Of a stretch of 64,000 nt of DNA, positions 35,196-44,467 are shown one piece after another. Both the position numbers and the translations under genes were made by a program. The stretch is taken from NCBI GenBank assembly GCA_028679075.1, contig JAJRCF010000005.1, positions 1 through 64,000 of the forward strand, read 5' to 3'. The notes beneath the pieces are model-generated. The model was not told the origin of the DNA. It was given only the letters and a program-made list of their open reading frames with translations, and ran no database searches. Origin of the DNA: Methanoregula sp. (lineage in GTDB: Archaea; Halobacteriota; Methanomicrobia; Methanomicrobiales; Methanospirillaceae). Each line of letters starts with the position of its first letter. The first letter of the stretch is position 1.

Positions 35196-35786
35196 TTGTT
35201 TTCCTCCGTTTTTTCCATACGCTACGCTCGCCGGCATGGAAAACCTTCATAGGATCAGAAGATAACATTCTCATGCCTACGGGCGGGACCAGGTTCAGCC
35301 GCAATTCGATCTGGGGCGATCCTGTCCTTTCACTTTTCGTGGAACAACCCCCGGCTGTCCACAATGGGCGATTTATAATGACGATATATATATGATTTAT
35401 GTCCTATTCAGCTACACGTTCGAAAATACAAAAGGTACTCGGTGACAAAAAGTAAATAGGACTTATCCGTCAAGTCATTAAGAATCAAAACCCCGCCGTG
35501 TGTGATATCTGCGCGGTAGATTTTCGAAGATTTTCATCCCCTCATTCTGTTTTTTCATCCTTTGCTGGATCCGCTCCCCTCGCCGAATCCCCGCTGGGCA
35601 AATTCTCAGTAATTGCCCCGCCGGGAAAAGGCAGTCGTCGCATCAGCGAGGACTGACTGGAGAAGGTATCAACCTTCGACTGCGCTCTCAACGGTAGCGG
35701 CGGCAGCCATCGTAAAGAAAAATCCACATACTTAATTTGTGGAGAAAGGGGATGTCCGGAATGCCCTCTCCGAATCGATAAAAAAA
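35196..35786. other. Intergenic region with long AT-rich promoter and repeat copy D
   Basis: About 590 bases. TATATATATA near 35385-35394 could be the promoter of the secreted protein gene, giving a leader of about 165 bases. Repeat copy D follows. No gene is supported. Confidence 0.5.
35573..35713 (-). repeat. Composite dispersed repeat, copy D (inverted)
   Basis: Read on the minus strand it begins CGATGGCTGCCGCCGCT and shares with copy B the internal block of about 62 bases. That block includes the hairpins 35662-35677 (GAAGGT-ATCA-ACCTTC) and the long CAGTC...GACTG hairpin near 35631-35654 with an ATCA loop. It ends with the GGGGCAATT/GCCCAGCGGGGATTCGG block shared with copy C. It lacks the ending common to A and B. 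Confidence 0.8.
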
Positions 35787-36032
35787 TTATCCCTTTAGAG
35801 ACACTTCGCCGGCGGGAAGCGGACGCATGCACAGTTTTTTCGCTTGGGCGTCCCGCATGACACCATCGATTTTCCGGGAAGTCCCGGCCGTGTAATATGC
35901 CTCACCACACTGCTCGCAGACATATGCCGGAACATCCTTGATCACGATGACCTCACCGGCAGCATGTGCCATAAATTCCGTTGTTCCCTCGCGGAGTTTT
36001 CCTTTGCAGAAGCTGCAATGATCCGGAATCAT
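35787..36032 (-). CDS. YgiT-type zinc finger antitoxin
   Basis: 81 residues. Two CxxC pairs (CSFCKGKL near residue 6 and CEQCGEAYY near 39) form the MqsA/YgiT-type zinc finger. The middle shows GEVIVIKDVPAYVCEQCGE, standard for this family. No C-terminal DNA-binding helix-turn-helix is present, so it is the short form that pairs with DUF4258 toxins. It overlaps the upstream DUF4258 gene by 4 bases. The order is toxin first, as usual for this pair. Confidence 0.85.
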   Translation of the reverse strand: MIPDHCSFCKGKLREGTTEFMAHAAGEVIVIKDVPAYVCEQCGEAYYTAGTSRKIDGVMRDAQAKKLCMRPLPAGEVSLKG

Positions 36033-36340
36033 GGTTCATTCCTCCTCTTACGGTACTCAATCCATTTGTCTTCTTCCGGGATATAAACTGTGATGACCCG
36101 GATATGATCCGTACAAACCGCGATGACCGTGTGGTATGCAACAGCATCGATCAAACCAATAATAAGAACCGATGGGCATGGTTCATCTTCGGGATATTCT
36201 TCGATAATTTCTCCTGTTGAGATAATCGCGATCAGATCATCTGTTGAGACGTTGCGTTCAAACATTCTGACCCGGGCATGATGGGAAATGAGGATCTCCC
36301 CGGATCTGATCAAACCCGCAATTTTTTCTTTGTCGTTCAT
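36029..36340 (-). CDS. DUF4258 toxin-like protein
   Basis: 103 residues. ISHHARVRMFERNVSTDDLIAIISTGEIIEEYPEDEPCPSVLIIG is the core of DUF4258 (H-A-x-x-R-M-x-E-R motif), and the C-terminal part has strands HTVIAVCTDHIRVITVY. DUF4258 belongs to the BECR/RelE-like RNase fold and commonly pairs with YgiT zinc fingers. The His, Arg and Tyr residues proposed for catalysis appear to be present. Both genes form one transcript. Confidence 0.85.
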   Translation of the reverse strand: MNDKEKIAGLIRSGEILISHHARVRMFERNVSTDDLIAIISTGEIIEEYPEDEPCPSVLIIGLIDAVAYHTVIAVCTDHIRVITVYIPEEDKWIEYRKRRNEP

Positions 36341-36486
36341 TTCCCACCACCTGTATCTTCGATTTCCTAATTCTCATTCGGATGTCTGGCTTTTTATATT
36401 ATTATAGTAGGGTGTGAAAATGAGAGCGGCCGGGGGTATACAGAAAAAATCAAAATCCTTACCCTCCCAAAAACCAAACCCCCTTG

Positions 36487-36693
36487 ATGGACATCCGTGT
36501 CGTCAGCCTGAAAGAAAAATCCGGTAAGATCCACGAGCTCCACTTGTACAAACTCATCGCCGGGCTTAACAACTACCAGATAAAATGGGTGAAAGCAAAA
36601 AGGGAGTTCATCTGGCATCACCACGATGACGCTGATGAATTATTTATGGCAGTCTTCATCATCGCATATGGGGTAACCAATAATCAGCATTAA
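36487..36693 (+). pseudogene. N-terminal half of a cupin protein
   Basis: Starts as a normal small cupin: MDIRVVSLKEKSGKIHELHLYKLI, then WVKAKREFIWHHHDDADELFMAV (first cupin motif with HxH and Glu). After Val at about 36655 the family sequence stops and an unrelated tail of about a dozen residues leads to TAA. The missing half is the one found at 30718. Together they would make one complete cupin of about 120 residues. It lacks the second metal-binding His, so it is probably non-functional. Confidence 0.7.
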
Positions 36694-36731
36694 TAACGGT
36701 TCCATACCACTCTCTATCAGGACCGTTTGCG

Positions 36732-38795
36732 ATGACAAGGACATTACTTTCCGAGGCCGAAGGGTATGCGCTGCTCTCAGCCCGTTCCATCCCGGTACCC
36801 CGGCATGAGATCGCGGGTACGCCGGAAGATGCTATCCGTGCTGCCGATGCGATGGGATACCCGGTAGTGATGAAGATCGTCTCACCGGACATTATCCACA
36901 AGAGCGATGCCGGGGGAGTTGTCACGGGGATACAGACCGCAACGGAAGCCCGGGACGCATTCGACCGGATTACCCGCAACGTAACCACCCGCCACCCCGG
37001 TGCGAAGATCGCGGGAGTCATGGTGGAGCAGCAGATGGCGCCCGGGCTGGAACTGATCATCGGGGGAAAGACCGACCCGGCGTTCGGTAAGGTGATCACA
37101 GTCGGGCTCGGGGGTAAGATGGTCGAGTTGCTGCGGGACATCGCAATCCGCGTCCTTCCCATTGACGAGAACGAGATCCGGGCCATGGTCCGGGAACTCA
37201 AAGGGTACCGCCTCATCACCGGTTACCGCGACGAACCGGCACGGGACGAAGCGGCGCTCGCCGGGATCATCGGCTCGGTTGCCGCACTCTTCCTCTCCGA
37301 CCCGCATATCAGCGAGTTCGATATCAACCCCCTTGTCCTGTACGAAAACGGGGCCTGCGCCGTGGATGCACGGTTTTATCGCGATGATACCGCTGCAACC
37401 CGCGAGGTCCCGTTCCGGGAGATGCCGCCGGGCCTGCTCGATATTCATTCCATTGCCGTTGTCGGGGCATCGCAGGACCCAAACAAGGTCGGGTACGCGA
37501 TCTGCCGGAACCTGCTGACATTCCCCGGTGCCCTGTACCCGGTCAACCCAAAGTCCCCCATGATACTCGGGCGCACCGCGTACCCTGACCTTGCCTCCAT
37601 CCCGGAAAAAGTGGACGCTGCCGTAATCGCGGTCCCGGCTCCCGCGGTCCCCAGGGTGATCGAAGAGGCCGGGCAGAAAGGCGTGCCGCTCGCCATCATC
37701 ATCTCATCCGGCTTCCGGGAAGGAGGAGGCGAGGGGAGCCGGCTTGAAGAGGAGGTCCTTGCAACAGCACAGCGTTACGGCATGAGGATCATGGGCCCCA
37801 ACTGCCTTGGGCTCATGCTCCCGCACAAGGGGATCAATACGACCTTCGACCCGGTCTCGCCAAAACCGGGCAGGATCGCCTTCATCTCCCAGAGCGGCGC
37901 GATCATCACGACCATCGTGGACTGGAGCCTGCCGGAGGAGATCGGGTTCTCGGCCGTCATCAGTGTCGGCAACCAGTCCGACCTCACTTTCGAGGACTTC
38001 ATCCGGTATGCCGGGAGCGATCCGGATACCCGCGCCATCATCCTCTACATCGAACAGATCCGGTTCGGCACCCGTTTTATGGAAACGGTCCGGAGAGTCT
38101 CCCTGACAAAACCGGTTGTTGCCATCAAGTCAGGTTCATCACGGATCGGGCAGAAAGCTGCATCCTCGCATACCGGCTCCCTTGCCGGGAGTCACGAGGT
38201 CTACATGGCGGCATTCCACCAGGCAGGGGTCATCCCGGTCAGGTCCATCCGGGAGGCGTTCGAGACCGCCGAGCTGCTCTCGTCCGAAGGGTATCCCCGG
38301 GGCACACGGGCCATCGTGATCACGAATGCCGGGGGGTTTGCCGTCCTCTCCTCCGATTATGCCGAGCGGTTCGGCATCGATATGGTCGAATTCTCACCGG
38401 AACTTATCGGCGAACTAAATGCCGTGCTCCCGGCAAACTGGAGCCGTGAGAACCCCATCGACATGGTCGGGGACTCCAGCGCCGACCGCTTCGCCCGCAC
38501 GTTCGACATCATGATCCGGCACCAGAACCTCTGGGACATTGCGTTCGTGATCGCGGTGCCGTCCGCCATATCAGACCCGATCCGGGTGGCAAACGAGATC
38601 GTCCGGTTCTCAACACACACCCACAAGATGATCGTCGGCTGCATGATCGGTGGCGACAGCATGAAGACCCCGCTGCGCATCCTGCGGGACTCGCAGATCC
38701 CGAACTTCCCGGACCTCGAAGACGCGTTCAGGGCGGTGGGAAATATCTGCCGGCACCGGTGCAGCGCGGATACGACGGAATGCAGGCACGGGTAG
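36732..38795 (+). CDS. Acetate/acyl-CoA ligase (ADP-forming), beta-alpha fusion
   Basis: 687 residues. Residues 1-220 are the ATP-grasp beta part (GYPVVMKIVSPDIIHKSDAGGVVTGI, SEFDINPL). Residues 235-687 are the alpha part: a CoA-binding Rossmann domain (IAVVGASQDPNKVGYAICRNL), then the two ligase domains with MGPNCLGL and the phospho-His loop SGSSRIGQKAASSHTGSLAGS. It reversibly makes acyl-CoA and ADP from an acid, CoA and ATP. The fused order is common in methanogens. Which acid it uses cannot be told. The start ATG follows a natural sequence break, and no operon partner is seen. Confidence 0.92.
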   Translation: MTRTLLSEAEGYALLSARSIPVPRHEIAGTPEDAIRAADAMGYPVVMKIVSPDIIHKSDAGGVVTGIQTATEARDAFDRITRNVTTRHPGAKIAGVMVEQQMAPGLELIIGGKTDPAFGKVITVGLGGKMVELLRDIAIRVLPIDENEIRAMVRELKGYRLITGYRDEPARDEAALAGIIGSVAALFLSDPHISEFDINPLVLYENGACAVDARFYRDDTAATREVPFREMPPGLLDIHSIAVVGASQDPNKVGYAICRNLLTFPGALYPVNPKSPMILGRTAYPDLASIPEKVDAAVIAVPAPAVPRVIEEAGQKGVPLAIIISSGFREGGGEGSRLEEEVLATAQRYGMRIMGPNCLGLMLPHKGINTTFDPVSPKPGRIAFISQSGAIITTIVDWSLPEEIGFSAVISVGNQSDLTFEDFIRYAGSDPDTRAIILYIEQIRFGTRFMETVRRVSLTKPVVAIKSGSSRIGQKAASSHTGSLAGSHEVYMAAFHQAGVIPVRSIREAFETAELLSSEGYPRGTRAIVITNAGGFAVLSSDYAERFGIDMVEFSPELIGELNAVLPANWSRENPIDMVGDSSADRFARTFDIMIRHQNLWDIAFVIAVPSAISDPIRVANEIVRFSTHTHKMIVGCMIGGDSMKTPLRILRDSQIPNFPDLEDAFRAVGNICRHRCSADTTECRHG

Positions 38796-39056
38796 AGACG
38801 TGGGGGGAATACCGGGAAAATTCTGCCGATACGATGAACGACGACGCCATCGCGCATGATACTATTTTTTCCGGTGATGAACAGGCAATCCGATAAAGCA
38901 TCTGCAATCTTCGACAACCGGACAACCCATGATTGGTAGATTTTTGTCACAGAATTCGTTTAAACTCTAAAAAAAAGACCGGATAGTCATTGATCTGTTA
39001 CATCCTCATGGATATATCCGGATCCAAAAAAAACTGAAAAGGAGTGTGTGATTTTT

Positions 39057-40259
39057 ATGGAACTGAAAAAAAATCCAATCCTGATCGCTTGTGTCATCAT
39101 CTGTATCGTGGTGGGGACCGGTATTGTCTTCGTATTGCAATCTCACAATACCGCTGCCGAACATCAACTGCCAGCGAACCAGACGATCGGGACACCGGTC
39201 CCCCCGGTAGCATCGACTCCTCAGACAATCCACCCCCCGGATTCCTCGCTTTCGGCAAAAATCACTCGGGATGAGGCAACAGCACGCATGCAGGAAGAGT
39301 ATCCTTCCTCGATGTATACCATCGATCACAGTAACCTGACTGACCGGTATTCCGGAAAAACCTTGTATGAATTTGCCATCGTACCGGCAGAATCTTCCCG
39401 CTATGAAAAGAATACAACGGTCTTCATCGATGCTGAAACCGGCGATCTCTATTCCCCCCTGCAGGAGACAGCAGGGATCACCATTGAACAGGCAAAACTC
39501 CGTGCCCGCCAGGCATTTCCCGCGTGGACTATCGACCGGGTCAGGATAAAGTACATTGACGGGACACAGTATGTCCGGTCCTGGGAATTCTACCTGTACA
39601 AGGATGACAAGGAACTTGTCCATGGCAGTCTTGATGCCGATACCGGTGAGCTCAGTACCTACGCGATCGGTGTCACACGGATGGGGCGGCCGGAAAACCC
39701 GTCAATTACTATCGATGCTGCACAGCAGGTGGCTGACCGGGAAATTGAGGAACGCAACGGTGTTATACCGGTCGTCCTCTCCGATTCCCGGCTGGACCCG
39801 CTCGGCATGCCCGGGGAGAAGATTGCCGGGAGATACGTCTTTGTCTATAACCGGGTTATCCGAAACGTTCCCTGCGACAGCGACGGCTTTACTATCGTCG
39901 TCGATTCAGTTGCAGGAAATGTTATCGAATACCGCAAGTCGTGGAGCCTTCCGGAGAACGCCGTAGCGGCATCGTCAAACCCTGCAATAACAAAGGATGC
40001 CGCAATAAAAACCGTTGAGCAGGAAGCGGCAACGATCTATCCGGCATCCACCGCCAGCCTGAAGATCGTCTCCGCAGAACTCCGGTGGAAGGATTTCCAT
40101 AATCCCGACAAGGTCGTCCCGGCGCCCGGGAGTATCCCGCTTGCCTGGAAGGTACAGTTCGATGACGAATTCATCCGGGCGCAGCAGTGGCCGAACCCGG
40201 CAACCGGGTGGGTCGATGCGCAGAATGGGACCCTGATGGATATGTACTACCGGCACTAA
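39057..40259 (+). CDS. Membrane-anchored protein with PepSY-like repeats
   Basis: 400 residues from the ATG at 39057; a GTG at 39048 is in frame but too near the GGAG site. One N-terminal membrane segment (about 8-27), then a Thr/Pro linker. Three or more repeats follow of the PepSY/YcdB kind: ITRDEATARMQEEYP, ITIEQAKLRARQAFP, ITIDAAQQVADREIEE and ITKDAAIKTVEQEA, each followed by strands ending in a DAETGDLY or DAQNGTL turn. PepSY domains often inhibit or hold proteases. The protein is extracellular. A specific target is not evident. Confidence 0.75.
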   Translation: MELKKNPILIACVIICIVVGTGIVFVLQSHNTAAEHQLPANQTIGTPVPPVASTPQTIHPPDSSLSAKITRDEATARMQEEYPSSMYTIDHSNLTDRYSGKTLYEFAIVPAESSRYEKNTTVFIDAETGDLYSPLQETAGITIEQAKLRARQAFPAWTIDRVRIKYIDGTQYVRSWEFYLYKDDKELVHGSLDADTGELSTYAIGVTRMGRPENPSITIDAAQQVADREIEERNGVIPVVLSDSRLDPLGMPGEKIAGRYVFVYNRVIRNVPCDSDGFTIVVDSVAGNVIEYRKSWSLPENAVAASSNPAITKDAAIKTVEQEAATIYPASTASLKIVSAELRWKDFHNPDKVVPAPGSIPLAWKVQFDDEFIRAQQWPNPATGWVDAQNGTLMDMYYRH

Positions 40260-40647
40260 TCCCTTCATTGTCGCGAATCATCCGGCGGTCAGCAGATTGA
40301 GATCACTCGTTTTTTTCGAGAGTGTTACTGGCCGGTATAACTGCTGGATGCTGGATCCGTGTGCGAACGGGCAGCACGAGATCCGGAGCCGGGTCCCTGG
40401 TGCCGGAGATATCATCATTCCTGATCGCTGCGGTTGCAAAATAAGGTACTATGCAGGAGCGACCCCGTGCTTTTATGGTAATTCGTTCAGAAATGTGCGG
40501 CTTTGCAGGGTATTGTGAAGCGGTGAAAACAAAATCTTATCTTGTGGATCGATTATTCATTCCGGGTTATGGCTTCTTACCTGATGAATACATTCAATTG
40601 AGGTCTGATGAATGGAATTTACCGTTATTATTCCCTTACCACACCTG
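40260..40647. other. Intergenic region, nothing recognised
   Basis: About 390 bases between convergent genes. Short open frames exist but have no ribosome site or family resemblance. Confidence 0.45.
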
Positions 40648-42036
40648 TCAGTACCAGCACAGGTCGTACGGTACCGGACGTTCAGCCGAATCTCCCGCTA
40701 CCGCAACAGTCCATTTTCCCGGTTCAAGATATTCCCCGTTGACTCCGGAAATAGTCATGCGGACGGCCCGATCTGTCCGGGAATCATCGGCATCAGAAAA
40801 ATGCCAGGTCGAGCCACCCGGGCTCACAAGCGTCAGTGACAGTGAGGATGCGGGATCATTCCACCGAAGTTCAAACGAGATTTCCTTATCGCTCACCGAA
40901 GGTTCGAGCGAGTACCATTCAATGTTATTGTCTGAAATGGTGCTGTAATACCGGACCCGGGTGTCCGGCGTGGGGATGGCAGTAGGTGTGGCAGAATAGC
41001 CGGTTCCCGTTCCCATTCCCAAAAAGTTTGGCGTGCGGTTCCCTGAATAATGGTATAGGAAGATATCATGCGCATCATTGCGACCGTCAGACCAGACAAC
41101 ATACTCCCCGAATACTCTCGGGAACTCCAGGGAAAACGGACCTTCCGCCACGATTTTGGTCATATTCGTGGTCGTGTCATAGAGCCGGATATCCCCGTTC
41201 CCCCGGAAATCCCGGGAACCTGCCGGTGAATTCCGGTAGTCCTCCCAGACAACCAGGTTACCGGAAATATCTGGATACATCTGGAAAGAATCCGAAGGAC
41301 TTACCGGTCTCGCTTCCCCACTCTTCAGGTCATGGAGAAATACCTGGTACGGCCCGTTGCGTCCGTCGATCCAGACAACACGGTCCCCTTCGATTGCGGG
41401 CATCGCACGGGAGCCCGGCTCGTCGCACAGTACGGTCTCTTCTCCCGTGGTGATGTCCAGGAGCATGATCCGATCATGGGTGAGCCCGGCTTCACTGTAC
41501 ACAACCCTGTTGCCGGAAATTGCCGGATCGCCCAGGGATCCGGTTGATGATACCACGGTGCGGTGTGTTCCGGAAATCACGTCGTACATCACCAGGAAAT
41601 ATTCCCGTTCGCTTGTTTCCACCCAGAGGACCGTATTCCCGTCAATAGCCGGGGAGTACTGGCGGCTGCCGGAAGAGTATAAAAATGTGAGTTTCTCCTG
41701 TTCCTCATCGTACAGGAAGATACCCCGGCCATCGCTCCAGACATACCGGTCCCCGGAGAATGCGAGGTCACGTTTCCATGACGTGTCACGGATCACCAGT
41801 TCCTTTCTTCCGCCAGAAACATTATACCGGTAGACAGCCCGGGAATAATTCCCGGAACCCGGCCCCGTCTCATACTCGACCCATGCCACATTCCCGTCAT
41901 CACAGGCGATGGCATTGTACTTTTCAGAATCGCCCTTTGCCACAAGATAGGCATCGAACGAATCCGCCCCGGAACACGGAACGGTACACAAAATGAGGGA
42001 GAGAAGGATCAAAAAAACAACTATTCCCGCTTTCAT
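40648..42036 (-). CDS. Secreted TolB-like beta-propeller
   Basis: 462 residues. Signal peptide at 1-23 (VPCSGAD). Six to seven propeller blades of about 45 residues repeat the pattern DPAISGNRVVYSE / AIEGDRVVWIDGRNGPYQVFLHDL, close to TolB/DUF5050-like blades. The C-terminal domain (about 350-462) resembles a pre-peptidase / P-like beta sandwich (SFELRWNDPASSLSLTLVSPGG ... GKWTVAVAG). No membrane anchor, so it is probably secreted or held by its partner. GAGGAG precedes the ATG at 42036, and the upstream DUF3821-like gene ends 7 bases away, so the two form an operon. Confidence 0.8.
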   Translation of the reverse strand: MKAGIVVFLILLSLILCTVPCSGADSFDAYLVAKGDSEKYNAIACDDGNVAWVEYETGPGSGNYSRAVYRYNVSGGRKELVIRDTSWKRDLAFSGDRYVWSDGRGIFLYDEEQEKLTFLYSSGSRQYSPAIDGNTVLWVETSEREYFLVMYDVISGTHRTVVSSTGSLGDPAISGNRVVYSEAGLTHDRIMLLDITTGEETVLCDEPGSRAMPAIEGDRVVWIDGRNGPYQVFLHDLKSGEARPVSPSDSFQMYPDISGNLVVWEDYRNSPAGSRDFRGNGDIRLYDTTTNMTKIVAEGPFSLEFPRVFGEYVVWSDGRNDAHDIFLYHYSGNRTPNFLGMGTGTGYSATPTAIPTPDTRVRYYSTISDNNIEWYSLEPSVSDKEISFELRWNDPASSLSLTLVSPGGSTWHFSDADDSRTDRAVRMTISGVNGEYLEPGKWTVAVAGDSAERPVPYDLCWY

Positions 42037-42043
42037 GGTCTCC

Positions 42044-43408
42044 TCATTTTTTCCTGAGGTTATTGACAATCAGGACAAGTACGATAATTCCGGCCGCAGA
42101 TGCCACGACCAGTATCCCGGGATCTGCCGGAAATCCTGCTTCACTGGCAGGAGTACCGGTGATGACGGTCTTTGTTTCCGGATCGACACTATAGGTCTTT
42201 GCGATAAGTGTTCCTGCTGGAGAACTACCGGGATCGTAGAGACCGTCAAAGAGAACCATAATCCTGACAGCCTCCGTGGAACCGGTCCGTACCTTCACAA
42301 TGTATTCACCGGGAGGAAGGTCTGAAGTGCTGATTACGGCATGCCACGAACCACGTCCGACAGTCCCGTCTGTAACGGGGATGGCGGGAACCGTGGATGC
42401 CGGTTGGTTCATACGATCGATATCCGGAGGAAAAATCCCGGTATCGAGAAGCGTTCCGGCATTCAGGTTCGTTGTCCCTGATATCTCAACAGGCGTTCCG
42501 GAAACCGCATCGGGAATTTCATTCATCTGTATCACGGGTTCTTCAAGAAGGATCATGAATTTCTGGTAAGGATTCTGCTTTTCATAGACCTTCAGTTTCG
42601 TTTCCAGTTCATCGGCCGGAATGTATGCGGATGGATCTTTTTTATCGGGAATAACTTCCAGGGATTTTCCCCCGTCCACCACATACATGAAATACTGGCC
42701 GGATCTCCATTCGGTCGTATTCGGGAGATCATATTCCGCCTTCCCCGATCCGTCCGATGAGATCACCTGGTACCGGGTAAACCGGTTTACCGGAAAACCA
42801 TTGGTGATCCAGATACCGACACTGTTACCGGGTTGTGTTGCAACGGTTATCGTCAGGGGAGCCCCTTTCGCGAGAATGTTACACCGGGTGTTGAGGTCCG
42901 GCGTGGTTCTGACCGTAAAAGTCCCGCCGGGGGAGGTATATACCGGTGAGGTAAACTCCCCACACGTGGTCCTCTGCGTTGTCTTTGGCGTTGGCACAGG
43001 TGTCCCATTTCCCGGGATAAGCCGGACCTGCACAGAAACACGGTCATCGCTTCCCTCTTTTCCGATCCGGAAGGTATATTCCGCTGGCGCGTAGCCTTCT
43101 GTAAGGATCGGGACTTTCCAGACCTGGCCGGCAGCTCCCTTTTCGACCGGGATTATTCCTCCCGCGCCGGAATATTCGCCATACGTAACCTTCCCGGTTT
43201 CTGCTGCCCCGCGTGAGAACTCATAGTGCAGGTTCGTCCCCACCGGGAGAGTCGTTGATCCGGAGATCTCGATGATTGATCCGGTCATCAGGTTCCCGGG
43301 TATGGGATCGATGATAATCTGGGATGTTGCAGATACCGGGCTGATACAGAGCAACACTACTCCTAAAAGGAGCAGGAGGGGTGCTCGTGCCTTAGTAGGT
43401 ATTTTCAT
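42044..43408 (-). CDS. DUF3821-like surface protein with C-terminal anchor
   Basis: 454 residues. Signal peptide at 1-27, several Ig-like beta domains of the DUF3821 type (GNLMTGSIIEISGSTTLPVGTNL and GTPVEISGTTNLNAGTLLDTGI mark domain starts), and a C-terminal membrane segment (about 430-449) with a KK tail. These proteins coat methanogen cells. The short leader has a good promoter (TATA near 43457) and GGACG before the start. Its divergent neighbour is a membrane-tethered regulator that shares the promoter region. Confidence 0.8.
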   Translation of the reverse strand: MKIPTKARAPLLLLLGVVLLCISPVSATSQIIIDPIPGNLMTGSIIEISGSTTLPVGTNLHYEFSRGAAETGKVTYGEYSGAGGIIPVEKGAAGQVWKVPILTEGYAPAEYTFRIGKEGSDDRVSVQVRLIPGNGTPVPTPKTTQRTTCGEFTSPVYTSPGGTFTVRTTPDLNTRCNILAKGAPLTITVATQPGNSVGIWITNGFPVNRFTRYQVISSDGSGKAEYDLPNTTEWRSGQYFMYVVDGGKSLEVIPDKKDPSAYIPADELETKLKVYEKQNPYQKFMILLEEPVIQMNEIPDAVSGTPVEISGTTNLNAGTLLDTGIFPPDIDRMNQPASTVPAIPVTDGTVGRGSWHAVISTSDLPPGEYIVKVRTGSTEAVRIMVLFDGLYDPGSSPAGTLIAKTYSVDPETKTVITGTPASEAGFPADPGILVVASAAGIIVLVLIVNNLRKK

Positions 43409-43456
43409 CTTTTCACACGTCCTTTTTCATCCTTTTACGAGTGAGCGTAGGAAGCG

Positions 43457-43543
43457 TGTATATAAGTGATTTCTGTGAGAGGTCTCACCGGATAAAACGG
43501 AGTGCATGGACAGGTTGAGTGTTCTCACAGAACTTATATAAAA
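43457..43543. promoter_or_regulatory. Divergent promoters with an inverted operator pair
   Basis: TATA boxes at 43457-43465 (minus, surface operon) and 43533-43543 (plus, regulator) sit about 75 bases apart. TTCTGTGAGA at 43471-43480 and its exact reverse complement TCTCACAGAA at 43523-43532 lie next to each promoter. The first is part of a palindrome GTGAGA-GG-TCTCAC (43475-43488), the second of GTTCT-CAC-AGAAC (43521-43533). A third TCTGTGAGA occurs at 44365-44373. These look like operators for the adjacent winged-helix regulator. Confidence 0.65.
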
Positions 43544-43575
43544 TACCGGCCCGTTCATCTTTTCAGGTAGTGTTC

Positions 43576-44337
43576 ATGGAATTTTCAAAAAGGATCACCT
43601 CAGGATATGTGCCGGTTTTTTTCCTGGTGGCTGCCTGCCTGGTCCTCCTCATTGTTCCTGCTTCAGCATATGCACATCCCCATTCCGTCCTGCCCTGGTC
43701 AGAAAATCCCCCGACCGGTGAAGCAAAACTCCCGGTCCCGGTGGACGTATGGCAAGTTCCGCCGGCAGCGATGCTCCTGGTAGTTACTGCGGTATTCCTG
43801 CCGTTCTGCCTTGTACCTGTGGAGATCCTTATATCGTGTGCGGGGTTTGTGGTCCTGAATTTCCGGAGAATCCGTAAAACTGAAGTGTTTGGAAACGATT
43901 GCCGGATGCGGATTTATCATCATATCGTAGCGAACCCGGGGTCCGGGTTCGCCGGGATAATGCAGAGTCTTCCGGTAAACCGCGGGACATTGCACTATCA
44001 TCTGGGAGTCCTCTGCCGTGAGAGGCTTGTCGTTGCCTTTTCAATAAATAACAGTATCTGTTATTTCCAGAATGCAGGGAAATTTTCTGATACGGAAATG
44101 GATGCGATTGCCCGGTTGCGGAACCGCAAGAACCTCACGATTTGTACATTCCTGTCCTCGTTACCCGATGCATCGCGGCAGGATATTGCAGAGATGCTGA
44201 AAACTACCGGTTCAACGGTATCGTGGCATATGCGCCGGCTCTGTGAAGCACGGCTCATCACATCAGCAAGGGTGGGGAGGAATGTCCGCTACAGGCTGAC
44301 TCCTGTGGCGGCGAAGGTTATCGATCAACTGCGGTGA
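43576..44337 (+). CDS. Membrane-tethered regulator with two winged helices
   Basis: 253 residues. An N-terminal signal-like segment (about 11-31) is followed by a short outside loop (AHPHSVLPWSENPPTGE) and a second membrane segment (about 62-92). Two winged-helix domains lie in the cytoplasm. The first (about 100-170) has MRIYHHIVANPGSGFAGIMQSLPVNRGTLHYHLGVL. The second (about 185-253) has DASRQDIAEMLKTTGSTVSWHMRRLCEARLI. It probably senses something at the membrane and controls the divergent surface-protein operon and itself. Residues before the ATG at 43576 are not family-like, and AGGTAGTG precedes that ATG. Confidence 0.8.
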   Translation: MEFSKRITSGYVPVFFLVAACLVLLIVPASAYAHPHSVLPWSENPPTGEAKLPVPVDVWQVPPAAMLLVVTAVFLPFCLVPVEILISCAGFVVLNFRRIRKTEVFGNDCRMRIYHHIVANPGSGFAGIMQSLPVNRGTLHYHLGVLCRERLVVAFSINNSICYFQNAGKFSDTEMDAIARLRNRKNLTICTFLSSLPDASRQDIAEMLKTTGSTVSWHMRRLCEARLITSARVGRNVRYRLTPVAAKVIDQLR

Positions 44338-44467
44338 GGAGGGGACGGGAAAAGGCCAGCGATATCTGTGAGAATCAGTGTCGAAAGATACCGGGCTTAT
44401 CTCGTATCCGGCAAAAGAGAGAGGAAAAATGAACTGGAAACCAGTCTCGTAATGACGGGGGAAAAAA

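Noticed and set aside
40297-40518. 73-codon frame after the PepSY-like gene
   Set aside because: No ribosome site and no recognisable pattern.
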